A stretch of DNA of 64,000 nt, taken from positions 62,001 through 126,000 of the forward strand of contig ONEZ01000001.1 of the NCBI GenBank assembly GCA_900316995.1, written 5' to 3'. Below are positions 36,839 through 46,088 of the stretch, one piece after another. Origin of the DNA: an uncultured Bacteroidales bacterium (GTDB taxonomy: Bacteria; Bacteroidota; Bacteroidia; Bacteroidales; Paludibacteraceae). The notes below the pieces were generated by a model that made no database searches, was not told where the DNA came from, and saw only the letters and a list, made by a program, of their open reading frames with translations. The number at the start of each line of letters is the position of its first letter. Within the stretch, counting starts at the first letter, position 1. A program made the translations under genes and the position numbers.

Positions 36839-38005
36839 ATGAGTAAAGGAAATTTTCCTATAGATAAGTTCCAAAAGATTCAAACTCCGTTCTACTATTA
36901 TGACATGGAGTTACTTGACAAGACACTCACCACTGTAAAGGAAGAGACTGCCAAGTACGGGTTTACAGAGCATTACGCCATAAAGGCCAATGCAAACCCC
37001 ACCCTACTCAAGCATATAGCAAGTTACGGATTTGGAGCAGACTGCGTTAGCGGCGGCGAGGTGAAGGCTGCGCTTGAAGCAGGTTTTGACCCTGCCAAGA
37101 TAGTTTTTGCAGGCGTTGGCAAGGCCGACTGGGAGATAGAAACCGCACTTGACGGCGGCATATTCTGCTTTAATGTGGAGTCTGTGCCAGAGGCTGAAAT
37201 AATCAACGCCATAGCAGGTGCAAAGGGTAAAAAAGCCTGTGTGGAGATACGAGTTAATCCAAACGTTGACGCACACACCCATGCAAAAATAACCACTGGC
37301 CTTAGCGAGAACAAGTTCGGGATAAACCTGTCACAGCTGCCAATGGTAATAGGCAAAATAGAATCCCTTGAAAACCTTGAACTTATAGGGCTTCATTTCC
37401 ATATAGGCTCTCAGATTACAGACATGCATGTCTTTGAAGCACTATGCACAAAGGTTAATGAGATAGTTGAAGAGCTTGCATCGGCTGGCAGGACATTCAG
37501 CAACCTTAACTTTGGCGGCGGCTTGGGCATTGACTACCAAGACCCTGACAAACACAGCATTCCACAGTTCAAAGAGTATTTCAAGGTCTTTAATGACAAT
37601 GTGAAACGTTCAGCTAACGTCAAGCTGCATTTTGAGCTTGGACGCGCGATAGTGGCACAATGCGGAACGCTCATTAGCAAAGTGCTGTACATAAAGGAGG
37701 GAGAAGTTAAGAAGTTCGCCATACTTGACGCAGGCTTTACAGAGCTAATACGCCCTGCCATGTATGACGCCTACCATAGCATTGAGAACATCACAAGCAA
37801 CGATGCAGAGGATGTTTATGATGTTGTGGGTCCTATATGTGAGTCATCAGATGTGTTTGCAAAAGAGAGAAAGTTAAACAAAGCTAAGCGAGGAGACCTG
37901 TTCGCACTACGTTCAGCAGGCGCATACGGTGAGGTCATGGCATCACAATATAATCTTCGCACGCTGCCTAAGGCATATTTCAGCAACAATCAAAATAGTA
38001 TATGA
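36839..38005 (+). CDS. lysA: Diaminopimelate decarboxylase
   Basis: PLP enzyme of the alanine-racemase fold that decarboxylates meso-diaminopimelate to lysine, the last pathway step. In these 388 residues the PLP lysine lies in HYAIKANANPTLL (about residue 49). HFHIGSQI (about 185-192), the glycine-rich phosphate loop NFGGGLGIDYQ and the C-terminal catalytic GPICESSDVFA (Cys about 336) are all present. With dapF and dapL this completes much of the dapL-type lysine route within the window. The stop overlaps the next gene by ATGA. Confidence 0.96.
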   Translation: MSKGNFPIDKFQKIQTPFYYYDMELLDKTLTTVKEETAKYGFTEHYAIKANANPTLLKHIASYGFGADCVSGGEVKAALEAGFDPAKIVFAGVGKADWEIETALDGGIFCFNVESVPEAEIINAIAGAKGKKACVEIRVNPNVDAHTHAKITTGLSENKFGINLSQLPMVIGKIESLENLELIGLHFHIGSQITDMHVFEALCTKVNEIVEELASAGRTFSNLNFGGGLGIDYQDPDKHSIPQFKEYFKVFNDNVKRSANVKLHFELGRAIVAQCGTLISKVLYIKEGEVKKFAILDAGFTELIRPAMYDAYHSIENITSNDAEDVYDVVGPICESSDVFAKERKLNKAKRGDLFALRSAGAYGEVMASQYNLRTLPKAYFSNNQNSI

Positions 38006-39198
38006 GCCTTCAGGAACTATTGAATTACATTCAGTGCTCACTTGCACCAGAACAATTTGAAGTATGGCACATTGCCATATTCGGGGCTTTTGCCGTCGCA
38101 TTTTTAGTTCAAATGTTCTGGTGGTGCGGTTTTTTCACCCGTTTGCTGGGTTACAACAAAAAATTCTGCAAAAACCTTGTAAAGTTTAACTTTGAGCAGC
38201 CTGAAGTAACAGTTATCATCTGCGCCAAAAATGAGGAGGAGAATCTCAAGAAGAACATCCCTCTTATCATGAATCAACTATACCCCAAATATGAGGTGAT
38301 TGTGATAAATGACGCATCGTATGATGACACAGAGATGATTTTGGCTGAAATGAAGCTTAAATATCCTAATCTCCGTACAACATACGTACCTGAAAAAGCT
38401 AAATTTGTTGACTCCAAAAAATTTGCATTATCATTGGGCATAAAAGCGGCTCAAAATGACATACTTGTATTCACTGATGCAGATTGCGTGCCCGCAAGTA
38501 AAGACTGGCTGGGCAACATAGTACGCCACTTTGACCAAAACACTGATATAGTGTTAGGCTATGGTGCATATAGCTACAACGGCACATTCCTGAACCGCCT
38601 GCAGGTGCTTGACACCATGTTTATTGCCATGCAGTACTTTAACTACTCACTTGCAGGAAAAACCTACATGGGTGTAGGGCGTAACATGGCATACCGTAAA
38701 AGTATGTTCCTTAAATCAAGAGGATTCTCAAGCCACCTTAATTTGCAGTCAGGTGATGACGACCTGTTTATCAATGAGGTGGCCACACCAACCAACACTA
38801 AAATTGAAGTGCAGCCTGAAAGCAGGACAATATCAGAACCTAAGCCTACGTTTAAAAATTGGTTGCGCCAAAAGGAGCGCCACATTTCAACAGGTGCACA
38901 CTACAAAGCTCAGACCAAATGGCTCATTGGCACGGAGATGGCGTGGAGAGTTCTATTCTACGCTCTTTTTATAGTCTCTGCAATTATAGGTAACTATGTT
39001 ACGTTCTCTATTGCAGCGCTAATGTTTTTAGTGAGATACATAACACAAGACATCATACTGACCAAAAGTGCCAAAATACTTGGCGAGCAGAAATTTAAGG
39101 CAAAAGTGCTCCTGCTCGATGTTTTAATCCCGCTTATAAACCTTTTTATCAGCATTAAAATAGGGCTTAGCGGCGGCACTACCTATAAATGGAAATAA
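38002..39198 (+). CDS. Membrane glycosyltransferase, family 2
   Basis: A 398-residue GT-A enzyme: an N-terminal helix (about 24-44), the family 2 core (VTVIICAKNEEENLKKNIP at about 70, the DXD-like FTDADCVPAS about 157-166, the acceptor-side SGDDDLFINEVA about 250-261 and QKERHISTGAHYK, a Q/RxxRW-like motif, about 291-303), then three or more C-terminal helices (about 318-395). The topology resembles processive inner-membrane transferases. The sugar and acceptor cannot be deduced. The 4-bp overlap with lysA shows an operon with no obvious biochemical link. Confidence 0.85.
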   Translation: MSLQELLNYIQCSLAPEQFEVWHIAIFGAFAVAFLVQMFWWCGFFTRLLGYNKKFCKNLVKFNFEQPEVTVIICAKNEEENLKKNIPLIMNQLYPKYEVIVINDASYDDTEMILAEMKLKYPNLRTTYVPEKAKFVDSKKFALSLGIKAAQNDILVFTDADCVPASKDWLGNIVRHFDQNTDIVLGYGAYSYNGTFLNRLQVLDTMFIAMQYFNYSLAGKTYMGVGRNMAYRKSMFLKSRGFSSHLNLQSGDDDLFINEVATPTNTKIEVQPESRTISEPKPTFKNWLRQKERHISTGAHYKAQTKWLIGTEMAWRVLFYALFIVSAIIGNYVTFSIAALMFLVRYITQDIILTKSAKILGEQKFKAKVLLLDVLIPLINLFISIKIGLSGGTTYKWK

Positions 39199-39217
39199 AT
39201 TACTAACTTTGCAGCCC

Positions 39218-40045
39218 GTGAAAAAAGCGCTATACATATTTGCAATACTGCTCTTCTCCGTTACAGCAACGGCAAAGAAGAAAGAGAACTTCTCCAAAAT
39301 TCTTAAGAATCCGGATGTAGAAGTCAAGTACAAATATGCATTGGAATATTACAATAACGGAGACTACAAAAAGGCCATAACGCTTTTTGAAGATGTACAG
39401 AACGGATACAGAGGTACAGAAACAGCGCAACACATACTATACTATCTGGCAATGTGTTATGTAAAACGTAAGGATTATGAGAGCGCGGAGCACTACCTTA
39501 CAAACTACCTCAGCACTTACGTGCGCGGGGAGTATATTGAGGAGTGTAACTTTATGCTCGCATACTGTTACTATAAGGAGTCTCCACATTATGAGCTTGA
39601 CCAGACATCAACTGTAAAGGCCATAGAGCAGCTGAACCACTGTCTGGCTCTCTACCCTAACCATGAGAAGGCGGAGGATGCCAAGACAATGCGCACTGAG
39701 ATGCTTGACAAACTGGCCAGACGCGAACTTGCCAACGCCACACTGTACTATAACCTTGGTAACTACAGAGGCAATAACTACCGTGCGGCCATAGTGGTTT
39801 CGCAAAACGCTATCAATGACTACCCGGAATGTGAGTACTTGGAGCAGTTCGCCTATATTATAGTACGTTCAAAATATAAGGAGGCGATAAACTCCAACAC
39901 CAAGAAAATATACATAAGAAGTGAGGACGCATGGGACGAGTGTTATTATTTTCTGAATGAGTTTCCGGAAACAAAACACCGTAAAGAGATTGAGAAAATG
40001 GCGGCTCACCTTGAGAAAATTAACAAAAGCAAACTTAAATTATAA
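39218..40045 (+). CDS. bamD: Outer-membrane assembly protein BamD-like
   Basis: A 275-residue TPR protein homologous to BamD, which helps the BAM machine insert outer-membrane proteins. An N-terminal signal (KKALYIFAILLFSVTATA) precedes TPR-type repeats (KYALEYYNNGDYKKAITLFEDV; YYLAMCYVKRKDYESAEHYL). GTG 39218 was chosen because it begins the signal peptide directly; a TTG nine bases upstream is less likely. Oddly, there is no lipobox cysteine where BamD normally has one: the region reads SVTATAKKKE, which suits signal peptidase I instead. TAACTTTG at 39204-39211 could be a promoter very close to the start. It heads the bamD-rpoZ-coaBC-DUF4835-recN block. Confidence 0.85.
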   Translation: MKKALYIFAILLFSVTATAKKKENFSKILKNPDVEVKYKYALEYYNNGDYKKAITLFEDVQNGYRGTETAQHILYYLAMCYVKRKDYESAEHYLTNYLSTYVRGEYIEECNFMLAYCYYKESPHYELDQTSTVKAIEQLNHCLALYPNHEKAEDAKTMRTEMLDKLARRELANATLYYNLGNYRGNNYRAAIVVSQNAINDYPECEYLEQFAYIIVRSKYKEAINSNTKKIYIRSEDAWDECYYFLNEFPETKHRKEIEKMAAHLEKINKSKLKL

Positions 40046-40055
40046 TTTAAATAAA

Positions 40056-40382
40056 ATGGATTACAAGAAATCAAACGCTCCTACATCTACAATTACCAGG
40101 GATGTAAATTCACTTTGTGAGAATACTGGAAATGTTTATGAAACTGTAGTTATTATCTCAAAGCGCGCAAACCAGATTAGTCTTGAGATAAGAGACGAGC
40201 TGAAACGCAAACTTGAGGAGTTCTCTACTAACACAGTGGATAACCTTGATGAGGTTTTTGAGAACCGTGAGCAGATTGAAATTTCAAAGTACTACGAGCG
40301 CTTGCCAAAACCAACTCTTTTGGCCACACAGGAGTACATTGAAGACAAGACCTACTTCCGTAACCCTGCTAAAATAAAGTAA
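40056..40382 (+). CDS. rpoZ: RNA polymerase omega subunit (Bacteroidota type)
   Basis: A 108-residue protein. The DYKKSNAPTSTITRDVNSLCENTGNVYETVVIISKRANQIS region is the Bacteroidota form of omega, with the conserved NxYExVVIxSKRAxQI helix that clamps the beta-prime C-terminus. ATG 40056 gives the family start. A longer open frame beginning at 39957 runs inside bamD and is not used. It lies 10 bp from bamD, and a single base separates it from coaBC. Confidence 0.9.
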   Translation: MDYKKSNAPTSTITRDVNSLCENTGNVYETVVIISKRANQISLEIRDELKRKLEEFSTNTVDNLDEVFENREQIEISKYYERLPKPTLLATQEYIEDKTYFRNPAKIK

Positions 40383-40383
40383 G

Positions 40384-41577
40384 TTGCACGGTAAGCACGT
40401 CATACTTGGAGTAACAGGCGGTATTGCGGCCTATAAGGCGGCATACCTTGTGCGTTCTCTGGTCAAAGCTGGCGCAGAGGTCAAAGTTATTATGACAGAA
40501 AACGCCAAAAAGTTTGTGGCTCCGCTTACATTCTCAACCCTTTCAGGGAACCCTGTATATACAGAGTTTTTCAACCCTGAGAACGGAGAGTGGCACAGCC
40601 ACGTTAAGTTAGGGCTGTGGGCGGATTTATTCATTATAGCTCCAGCCACAGCAAACACCATAGCCAAGATGGCGCACGGTATAGCAGACAACCTGCTTAC
40701 CACCACATACCTTTCCGCACGCTGCCGCACCTTAGTGGTGCCTGCCATGGATTTGGACATGTACGCCCACACAGCCACACAGGAGAATCTTGAAACACTT
40801 AGGCAACGTGGTGTTATAGTTATGGATCCTGCAAGCGGACAGCTTGCAAGCGGTTTGGAAGGCAAAGGCAGGATGCCGGAGCCTGATGACATTCTGAGTT
40901 TTGCATCAAATGTCCTGACACGTCAGCAGGACCTTGCCGGCAAGAAGATTCTTATCACCGCAGGACCCACATACGAGAACATAGACCCTGTACGCTTTAT
41001 AGGCAACTACTCCACTGGAAAGATGGGATATGCCATTGCAGATGAGTGTGCTTCACGCGGAGCAGATGTGACTGTAGTTTCAGGGCCTGTGAGTATTGAG
41101 CCAAATAACAAGCAGGTGAAAGTGGTAAATGTAAGAAGCGCCTCAGATATGTTCAACGCAGCTGAGAGCCTGTTTGAAAGCTCTGATATTACAGTTTTGA
41201 GCGCAGCAGTGGCTGACTTCACCCCTGTTTCAAAAGCAGACAGCAAAATAAAAAGGGAGAAAGACAATCTTACGCTTGAGCTCCACCCTACCGTAGATAT
41301 TGCAGCATCGCTGGGCAAGAGAAAGCGCAGCAATCAAATGCTGGTAGGCTTTGCGCTTGAAACAGATAATGAAGAACTTAACGCAAAATCAAAACTGGAA
41401 CGCAAGAATTTTGACTTTATAGTTCTCAACTCAATGCGCAACCCTGGCACATGTTTTGGCTCAGACAACAATCAGATTAAGATAATTGACAGAAACAATA
41501 TCGTAAGCTACCCGTTCAAGTCTAAAACGGAGGTTGCTAAAGATATTGTTGACAAGATAGCATCATGGGGAGAATAA
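40384..41577 (+). CDS. coaBC: Phosphopantothenoylcysteine decarboxylase / phosphopantothenate-cysteine ligase
   Basis: A bifunctional coenzyme A enzyme. The CoaC flavoprotein half (about 1-180) has HVILGVTGGIAAYKAAYLVR, the His in EWHSHVKLGLWADL and the PAMDLDMY (PxMNxxMW-type) motif. The CoaB half (about 185-397) has ILITAGPTYENIDPVRFIGNYSTGKMG and the later DFIVLNSM. The start is a TTG immediately after the rpoZ stop; no suitable ATG precedes the conserved first strand. It overlaps the DUF4835 gene by 13 bp. PanB, for an earlier CoA step, lies 2.6 kb downstream. Confidence 0.95.
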   Translation: MHGKHVILGVTGGIAAYKAAYLVRSLVKAGAEVKVIMTENAKKFVAPLTFSTLSGNPVYTEFFNPENGEWHSHVKLGLWADLFIIAPATANTIAKMAHGIADNLLTTTYLSARCRTLVVPAMDLDMYAHTATQENLETLRQRGVIVMDPASGQLASGLEGKGRMPEPDDILSFASNVLTRQQDLAGKKILITAGPTYENIDPVRFIGNYSTGKMGYAIADECASRGADVTVVSGPVSIEPNNKQVKVVNVRSASDMFNAAESLFESSDITVLSAAVADFTPVSKADSKIKREKDNLTLELHPTVDIAASLGKRKRSNQMLVGFALETDNEELNAKSKLERKNFDFIVLNSMRNPGTCFGSDNNQIKIIDRNNIVSYPFKSKTEVAKDIVDKIASWGE

Positions 41578-42458
41578 AAACCATATTGGCAATAGTGTTT
41601 CTGTGTTTTGCCACACTATGTAACGCACAGGAGCTAAAGTGTAAGGTTACTGTAAATTCAGACAAGATTCAAGGCACAAACAAATCTGTATTTGAGGCAC
41701 TTGAAAAGGCTATCTATGAGTTTATGAATGAGCGTCAGTTCACAGAATACAAATATGATGAGAAAGAGAGAATAGTATGCTCTCTCTATATTATAGTGAA
41801 CTCATACGTCAACAACTACTTTAACGCAGAAATTCAGGTTAGTGCGGAGCGTCCTGTATTTGGAAGCAGCTATAAAACCCCTACATTTGCTTTTAATGAC
41901 AAAGCGTTCAACTTTTCATACTCAGAGGGTGACGCCTTGAACTTTGGAATGACCTCATTTGGAGACAACCTGCCTGAGGTGCTGGCCTACTATGCCTACA
42001 TAATCATAGGCACGGATTGTGACTCGTTCTCACGTTTGGGAGGCACACACTTCTTCAATATGGCAGAGCAGATTGTGAACCAAGCGCAAAGCACAAACGA
42101 GGTGGGATGGAAGGCTTTTGAAGACAACCATAACCGCTATGCGCTTATAAACAACATACTTGATGACGTTTCAAAGCCATACCGAGAGTATTTCTACACC
42201 TATCATCGCCTGGCGCTTGACAATATGTATAAGTCAGCTGATAACAGCCGTGCCATGATAGTGGAAGGATTGGAGACACTAAAGACATGCTACAAAGCCC
42301 GTCCTTCAATGATTATCATAAATGAGTTCACCTCCACAAAGATTGATGAGATGGTGAACATTCTTTCACAAGGTTCAAAGGATGAACGCAAAAAAGCCTA
42401 CGACATTTTCAGCTACATAGCCCCCACAGAGCAGAAAAAGTACGAGGCATTGAAATAA
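41565..42458 (+). CDS. DUF4835 family exported protein
   Basis: A 297-residue protein with a signal peptide (RIKTILAIVFLCFATLCNAQ, cleavage after about residue 21) and a mature domain typical of DUF4835 (ELKCKVTVNSDKIQGTNKSVFEALEKAIYEFMNERQFT). Conserved in Bacteroidota between coaBC and recN, but of unknown function. It is predicted periplasmic, with no membrane helix or lipobox. It overlaps coaBC by 13 bp. Confidence 0.85.
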   Translation: MGRIKTILAIVFLCFATLCNAQELKCKVTVNSDKIQGTNKSVFEALEKAIYEFMNERQFTEYKYDEKERIVCSLYIIVNSYVNNYFNAEIQVSAERPVFGSSYKTPTFAFNDKAFNFSYSEGDALNFGMTSFGDNLPEVLAYYAYIIIGTDCDSFSRLGGTHFFNMAEQIVNQAQSTNEVGWKAFEDNHNRYALINNILDDVSKPYREYFYTYHRLALDNMYKSADNSRAMIVEGLETLKTCYKARPSMIIINEFTSTKIDEMVNILSQGSKDERKKAYDIFSYIAPTEQKKYEALK

Positions 42459-42471
42459 ACCAACACACATC

Positions 42472-44124
42472 ATGTTAAAACATCTTCACATTGAGAACTA
42501 TGTTCTCATTAAAAGTCTGGACCTTGATTTTAGGCAAGGTTTCTCTGTTGTCACAGGACAGACTGGAGCTGGAAAGTCCATTATTCTGGGGGCGTTAAAC
42601 CTGGCGCTTGGTGCCAAGGCAGACACTAAATCAATCTCTGAAGGAGAGAGGAAGTGCATAATAGAAGCAGAGTTTGATATTAAAGGATATGGTCTGGAGG
42701 AGTTTTTTGAGAATAATGACATTGACTACAGCAATAACTGCATAATACGCCGTGAACTTACTGACACAGGCAAATCACGCTCTTTTTTGAATGACACGCC
42801 TGTGCTTGTATCTGTACTGAAACAATTAGGAGTAAGGCTTATTGACATACACTCCCAGCACAGCACCCTACTGCTTGAAAACAATACATTCCAGCTTGGC
42901 ATAGTGGATAGCGTGGCAGGCAATGCCGATGCAATGGAGCGTTACAAGTCACAGTATGAGTACTACCAAAGTGTCTGCCGATCACTTATAGAAAAGAGCG
43001 ACGATGCTGCAAATGCAAAGAGCAACGCAGACTACATAAAGTTCCAGTATGACCAGCTTAAGGAGTGCAACCTTAGAGAGGGTGAGCAGCAGGAGTTAGA
43101 GGGAAGGATAAACACATTAGAGCACGTTTCAGACATAAAAGAGAGCCTTGAACGCTCCATAAACGCACTTGATTCTGATGGAGGCATACTCTCAGCCATG
43201 CACACTCTGCAATCTTCGCTTGAGGAGATTGAGGCTTTTGGCAATAGTTTTGAGGAACTGCTGCACAGGGTTACATCGTGCCAGATAGAGCTTAAGGATA
43301 TATATGAGGAGATAGAGCGCAAGAACAACGATGTGGAGATGGACCCATCTGAACTGGAAGCCATGCAGGAACGAATGAGCCTTATCTACACACTGTTGCA
43401 AAAGCACAAGGTACGCACCGTGGAGGAGCTTATTGAGATACGTGACTCTCTGGCACTGCAACTTGGACAAATTGACAACTACGATGAGGAGATAGAGGTT
43501 CTTACAAAGGAGAAAAGCGCAATTTATGAGGAGCTTACCAAGCTTGCTGCAGAAATATCAAAGAAAAGAGCCTCCGTTACATCTGCCATTGAAAAACAGG
43601 TCATGGAGAGTCTTGCAGCACTTGGCATGCCAAACTCGGTGTTCAAGGTGGAAATAACACCAACCGCCGATATAACCCCTACAGGCACAGACGTAGTTCA
43701 ATTCCTTATATCTTCAAACAAGACCAAACCACAACCTATACAAAACTCAGCATCGGGCGGAGAGATTTCACGTGTAATGCTTAGCCTCAAGGCCATAATA
43801 GCCTCAAACAGCAACCTGCCTACGTTGGTGTTTGATGAGATTGACACAGGCGTTTCAGGTATGGTGGCATCACAGATGGGAGCCATACTGAAAAAAATGT
43901 CTGTGGGGATGCAGGTTATATGCATAACCCACCTGCCACAGGTTGCAGCTAAGGGAGAATATCATTACAAGGTGTTTAAAAATGAGAACACCAACCCAGT
44001 GCAAACATACGTCACACTTCTTGACGCAGATGAAAGGGTTGGTGAGATAGCTGCAATGCTCAGCGGTGAAGGAATCACAGAGGCCGCAATTAACAACGCT
44101 AAAGAGTTAATCGGCTCACACTAA
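42472..44124 (+). CDS. recN: DNA repair protein RecN
   Basis: An SMC-like ATPase used in double-strand break repair. The 550-residue length is usual. The Walker A motif is GQTGAGKSIILGALNLALG (about 29-47), coiled-coil arms lie in the middle (about 160-370, rich in Glu/Lys heptads), and the C-terminal head holds the signature SGGEISRVMLSLK and Walker B LVFDEIDTGVSG (about 455-466). Its stop codon TAA overlaps the first unit of the 7-bp array that separates it from convergent panB. Confidence 0.95.
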   Translation: MLKHLHIENYVLIKSLDLDFRQGFSVVTGQTGAGKSIILGALNLALGAKADTKSISEGERKCIIEAEFDIKGYGLEEFFENNDIDYSNNCIIRRELTDTGKSRSFLNDTPVLVSVLKQLGVRLIDIHSQHSTLLLENNTFQLGIVDSVAGNADAMERYKSQYEYYQSVCRSLIEKSDDAANAKSNADYIKFQYDQLKECNLREGEQQELEGRINTLEHVSDIKESLERSINALDSDGGILSAMHTLQSSLEEIEAFGNSFEELLHRVTSCQIELKDIYEEIERKNNDVEMDPSELEAMQERMSLIYTLLQKHKVRTVEELIEIRDSLALQLGQIDNYDEEIEVLTKEKSAIYEELTKLAAEISKKRASVTSAIEKQVMESLAALGMPNSVFKVEITPTADITPTGTDVVQFLISSNKTKPQPIQNSASGGEISRVMLSLKAIIASNSNLPTLVFDEIDTGVSGMVASQMGAILKKMSVGMQVICITHLPQVAAKGEYHYKVFKNENTNPVQTYVTLLDADERVGEIAAMLSGEGITEAAINNAKELIGSH

Positions 44125-44206
44125 CTGTCTATTATCAACTGTCAATTGTCAACTGTCAACTGTCAACTGTCAACTGTCAACTGTCAACTGTCAACTGTCA
44201 ACTGAC
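44123..44206 (+). repeat. 7-bp tandem array, recN-panB gap
   Basis: Twelve in-phase heptamers: AACTGTC, TATTATC, AACTGTC, AATTGTC, seven perfect AACTGTC, then AACTGAC. It spans the entire gap between the convergent genes, from inside the recN stop to the panB stop (44206-44208). No hairpin terminator is visible between these genes. Confidence 0.95.
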
Positions 44207-45027
44207 TAGTACTGTTCCTGCTCATTAGGGAAGTCACGGCTCTTGACATCACTGACGTAATGCTTTACCGCATCCGTTATAACATCACCTATGTTAGCGT
44301 ATCTACGTAGGAATCTTGGTGAGAAGCCCTGTGTTATACCTGTCATATCATGGAACACAAGCACCTGGCCGTCAACGCCGCCACCTGCGCCTATTCCTAT
44401 CACAGGTATCCTAAGCTCTTTTGCAACCTTTTCTGCTAATGCAGCAGGGATTTTCTCAAGAACTATGGCATAGCAACCTGCATCCTCAAGCAATTTGGCA
44501 TCGCTGAGCAGTTTCTCAGCCTCCGCCTCCTCTTTTGCCCTCACATTGTATGTACCGTACTTGTTTATTGACTGAGGCATCAAGCCCAAATGCCCCATAA
44601 CAGGAATGCCAGCGGCTATAATTTTTCTAATATCTTCAATAACCTCAAGTCCGCCCTCTATCTTTAGAGAGTCAGCTCCTGTCTCTTTCATAATTTTAAT
44701 AGCTGCCTCAAGACTCATCTTAGGATTACCGGAGCATGTGCCAAACGGCATATCCACTACCACAAGAGCACGCTTTGCAGCCTTAGCCACACCCTTGGCA
44801 AGAAATATCATTTCTTCAAGAGTTATTGGCAAGGTGGTGACATTACCGCATACCACATTAGATGCTGAATCACCAACAAGAATAACATCACAGCCAGCCC
44901 CGTCAACAAGGGTTGCAATTGAATAGTCGTATGATGTTAACATACTGATTTTCTCACCTCTCATCTTCATTTCAAGCAAACGGTGAGTTGTTACTTTACG
45001 CTGATCTTCACTTTGATGTACTGACAT
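44206..45027 (-). CDS. panB: 3-methyl-2-oxobutanoate hydroxymethyltransferase
   Basis: Adds a hydroxymethyl group from methylene-tetrahydrofolate to ketoisovalerate, the first committed pantothenate step. The 273-residue TIM barrel has the canonical KISMLTSYDYSIATLVD (about 21-37), the metal-binding VGDSASNVV and VVDMPFGTC segments and GAGGGVDGQVLVFHDMTG (about 217-234). Its C-terminus ends at the repeat array. Confidence 0.95.
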   Translation of the reverse strand: MSVHQSEDQRKVTTHRLLEMKMRGEKISMLTSYDYSIATLVDGAGCDVILVGDSASNVVCGNVTTLPITLEEMIFLAKGVAKAAKRALVVVDMPFGTCSGNPKMSLEAAIKIMKETGADSLKIEGGLEVIEDIRKIIAAGIPVMGHLGLMPQSINKYGTYNVRAKEEAEAEKLLSDAKLLEDAGCYAIVLEKIPAALAEKVAKELRIPVIGIGAGGGVDGQVLVFHDMTGITQGFSPRFLRRYANIGDVITDAVKHYVSDVKSRDFPNEQEQY

Positions 45028-45063
45028 GATAATTATTATAAGTTTATAAGTTATATATCTGAG

Positions 45064-46080
45064 TTATACGCCCTTAATGGTACGTCTGTGCAATATGAAA
45101 TACTCAAACACTATACTACCCTTGTAGGCGGACGGAATTGACTTTGCAATAGACACCTCCAGATTAGCTTTACGTTTAGCCTTGAAACGTGATTTCATCT
45201 TAATAAAATCCCATCTGGCACGCCTGACTGCACCGGCATTTGCATAATCACCTTTGAAAAGAAATACAAGAGCCGCCAGATAATCCATAAAAAAACGTAT
45301 TATAGCTATAGGTATAAGATGTTTGGGTTTTAGATTCTTATACAGCATAAGAAGATTGTTGCGGAAGTTAAGGTATGTTTTCTGCGGGTTATCATAACTG
45401 AGCGTGCCTCCACCCAGATGATATACCACACTGCTTGGCACCACTCCAACCTTACGTCCGCGGGCGTTAAAACGGAAACAGAGGTCTATCTCTTCCTGAT
45501 GTGCAAAAAAATCTGCGTCAAAGCCACCGTAGTCTATGAAATCATTGCGTCTTACAAGCATACACGCCCCCGATGCCCAGAACACATACTTTTCAGTGTC
45601 ATACTGCCCGAAGTCTGTCTCTGTGTAATCCATTATCCTTCCACGGCAAAACGGATAGCCAAGCACATCTATAAGCCCGCCTGCCGCTCCGGCCTTCTCA
45701 AAACGGCTACGGTCTGTAAGCTGCAAAATCTTAGGCTGGCACGCCGCCACTTTGGAATTAGTATCCATATATTTTACAAGAGGCTCTAAAAAGCCGTCTG
45801 TAACCTCCACATCGCTGTTAAGAATAAGAACAAACTCTGTAGATGCACGTTTAATGGCTATATTGTAGCCCTCGGCAAAACCATAGTTCTTTTGAAAACT
45901 ATATATCTCCACATCAGGCCAAGACTCCTTTAGATACTCAACACTGCCATCAGACGATGCGTTATCCGCCACAATGACCTGAGCCATATCCTTGGAGACA
46001 GACTTAAACAAAACAGGCAGAAACTTCTCAAGGTAGCCTCTGCCATTATAATTTAGTATTATGATTGAAACCCGTACCAC
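45064..46080 (-). CDS. Glycosyltransferase family 2 (rhamnosyltransferase-like)
   Basis: A 338-residue GT2 enzyme. The N-terminal nucleotide-binding segment is IIILNYNGRGYLEKFLPVLF, then VIVADNASSDGSVEYLKE (about 36-53), the DXD-type motif LILNSDVEVTDGF (about 85-97) and the catalytic FFAHQEEIDLCFR (about 190-203). A hydrophobic segment near 260-285 may associate with the membrane. It most resembles transferases for O-antigen or capsule sugars. It is 8 bp from the small acidic protein gene, so the two are probably co-transcribed. Confidence 0.85.
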   Translation of the reverse strand: MVRVSIIILNYNGRGYLEKFLPVLFKSVSKDMAQVIVADNASSDGSVEYLKESWPDVEIYSFQKNYGFAEGYNIAIKRASTEFVLILNSDVEVTDGFLEPLVKYMDTNSKVAACQPKILQLTDRSRFEKAGAAGGLIDVLGYPFCRGRIMDYTETDFGQYDTEKYVFWASGACMLVRRNDFIDYGGFDADFFAHQEEIDLCFRFNARGRKVGVVPSSVVYHLGGGTLSYDNPQKTYLNFRNNLLMLYKNLKPKHLIPIAIIRFFMDYLAALVFLFKGDYANAGAVRRARWDFIKMKSRFKAKRKANLEVSIAKSIPSAYKGSIVFEYFILHRRTIKGV

Positions 46081-46088
46081 CCCACACG

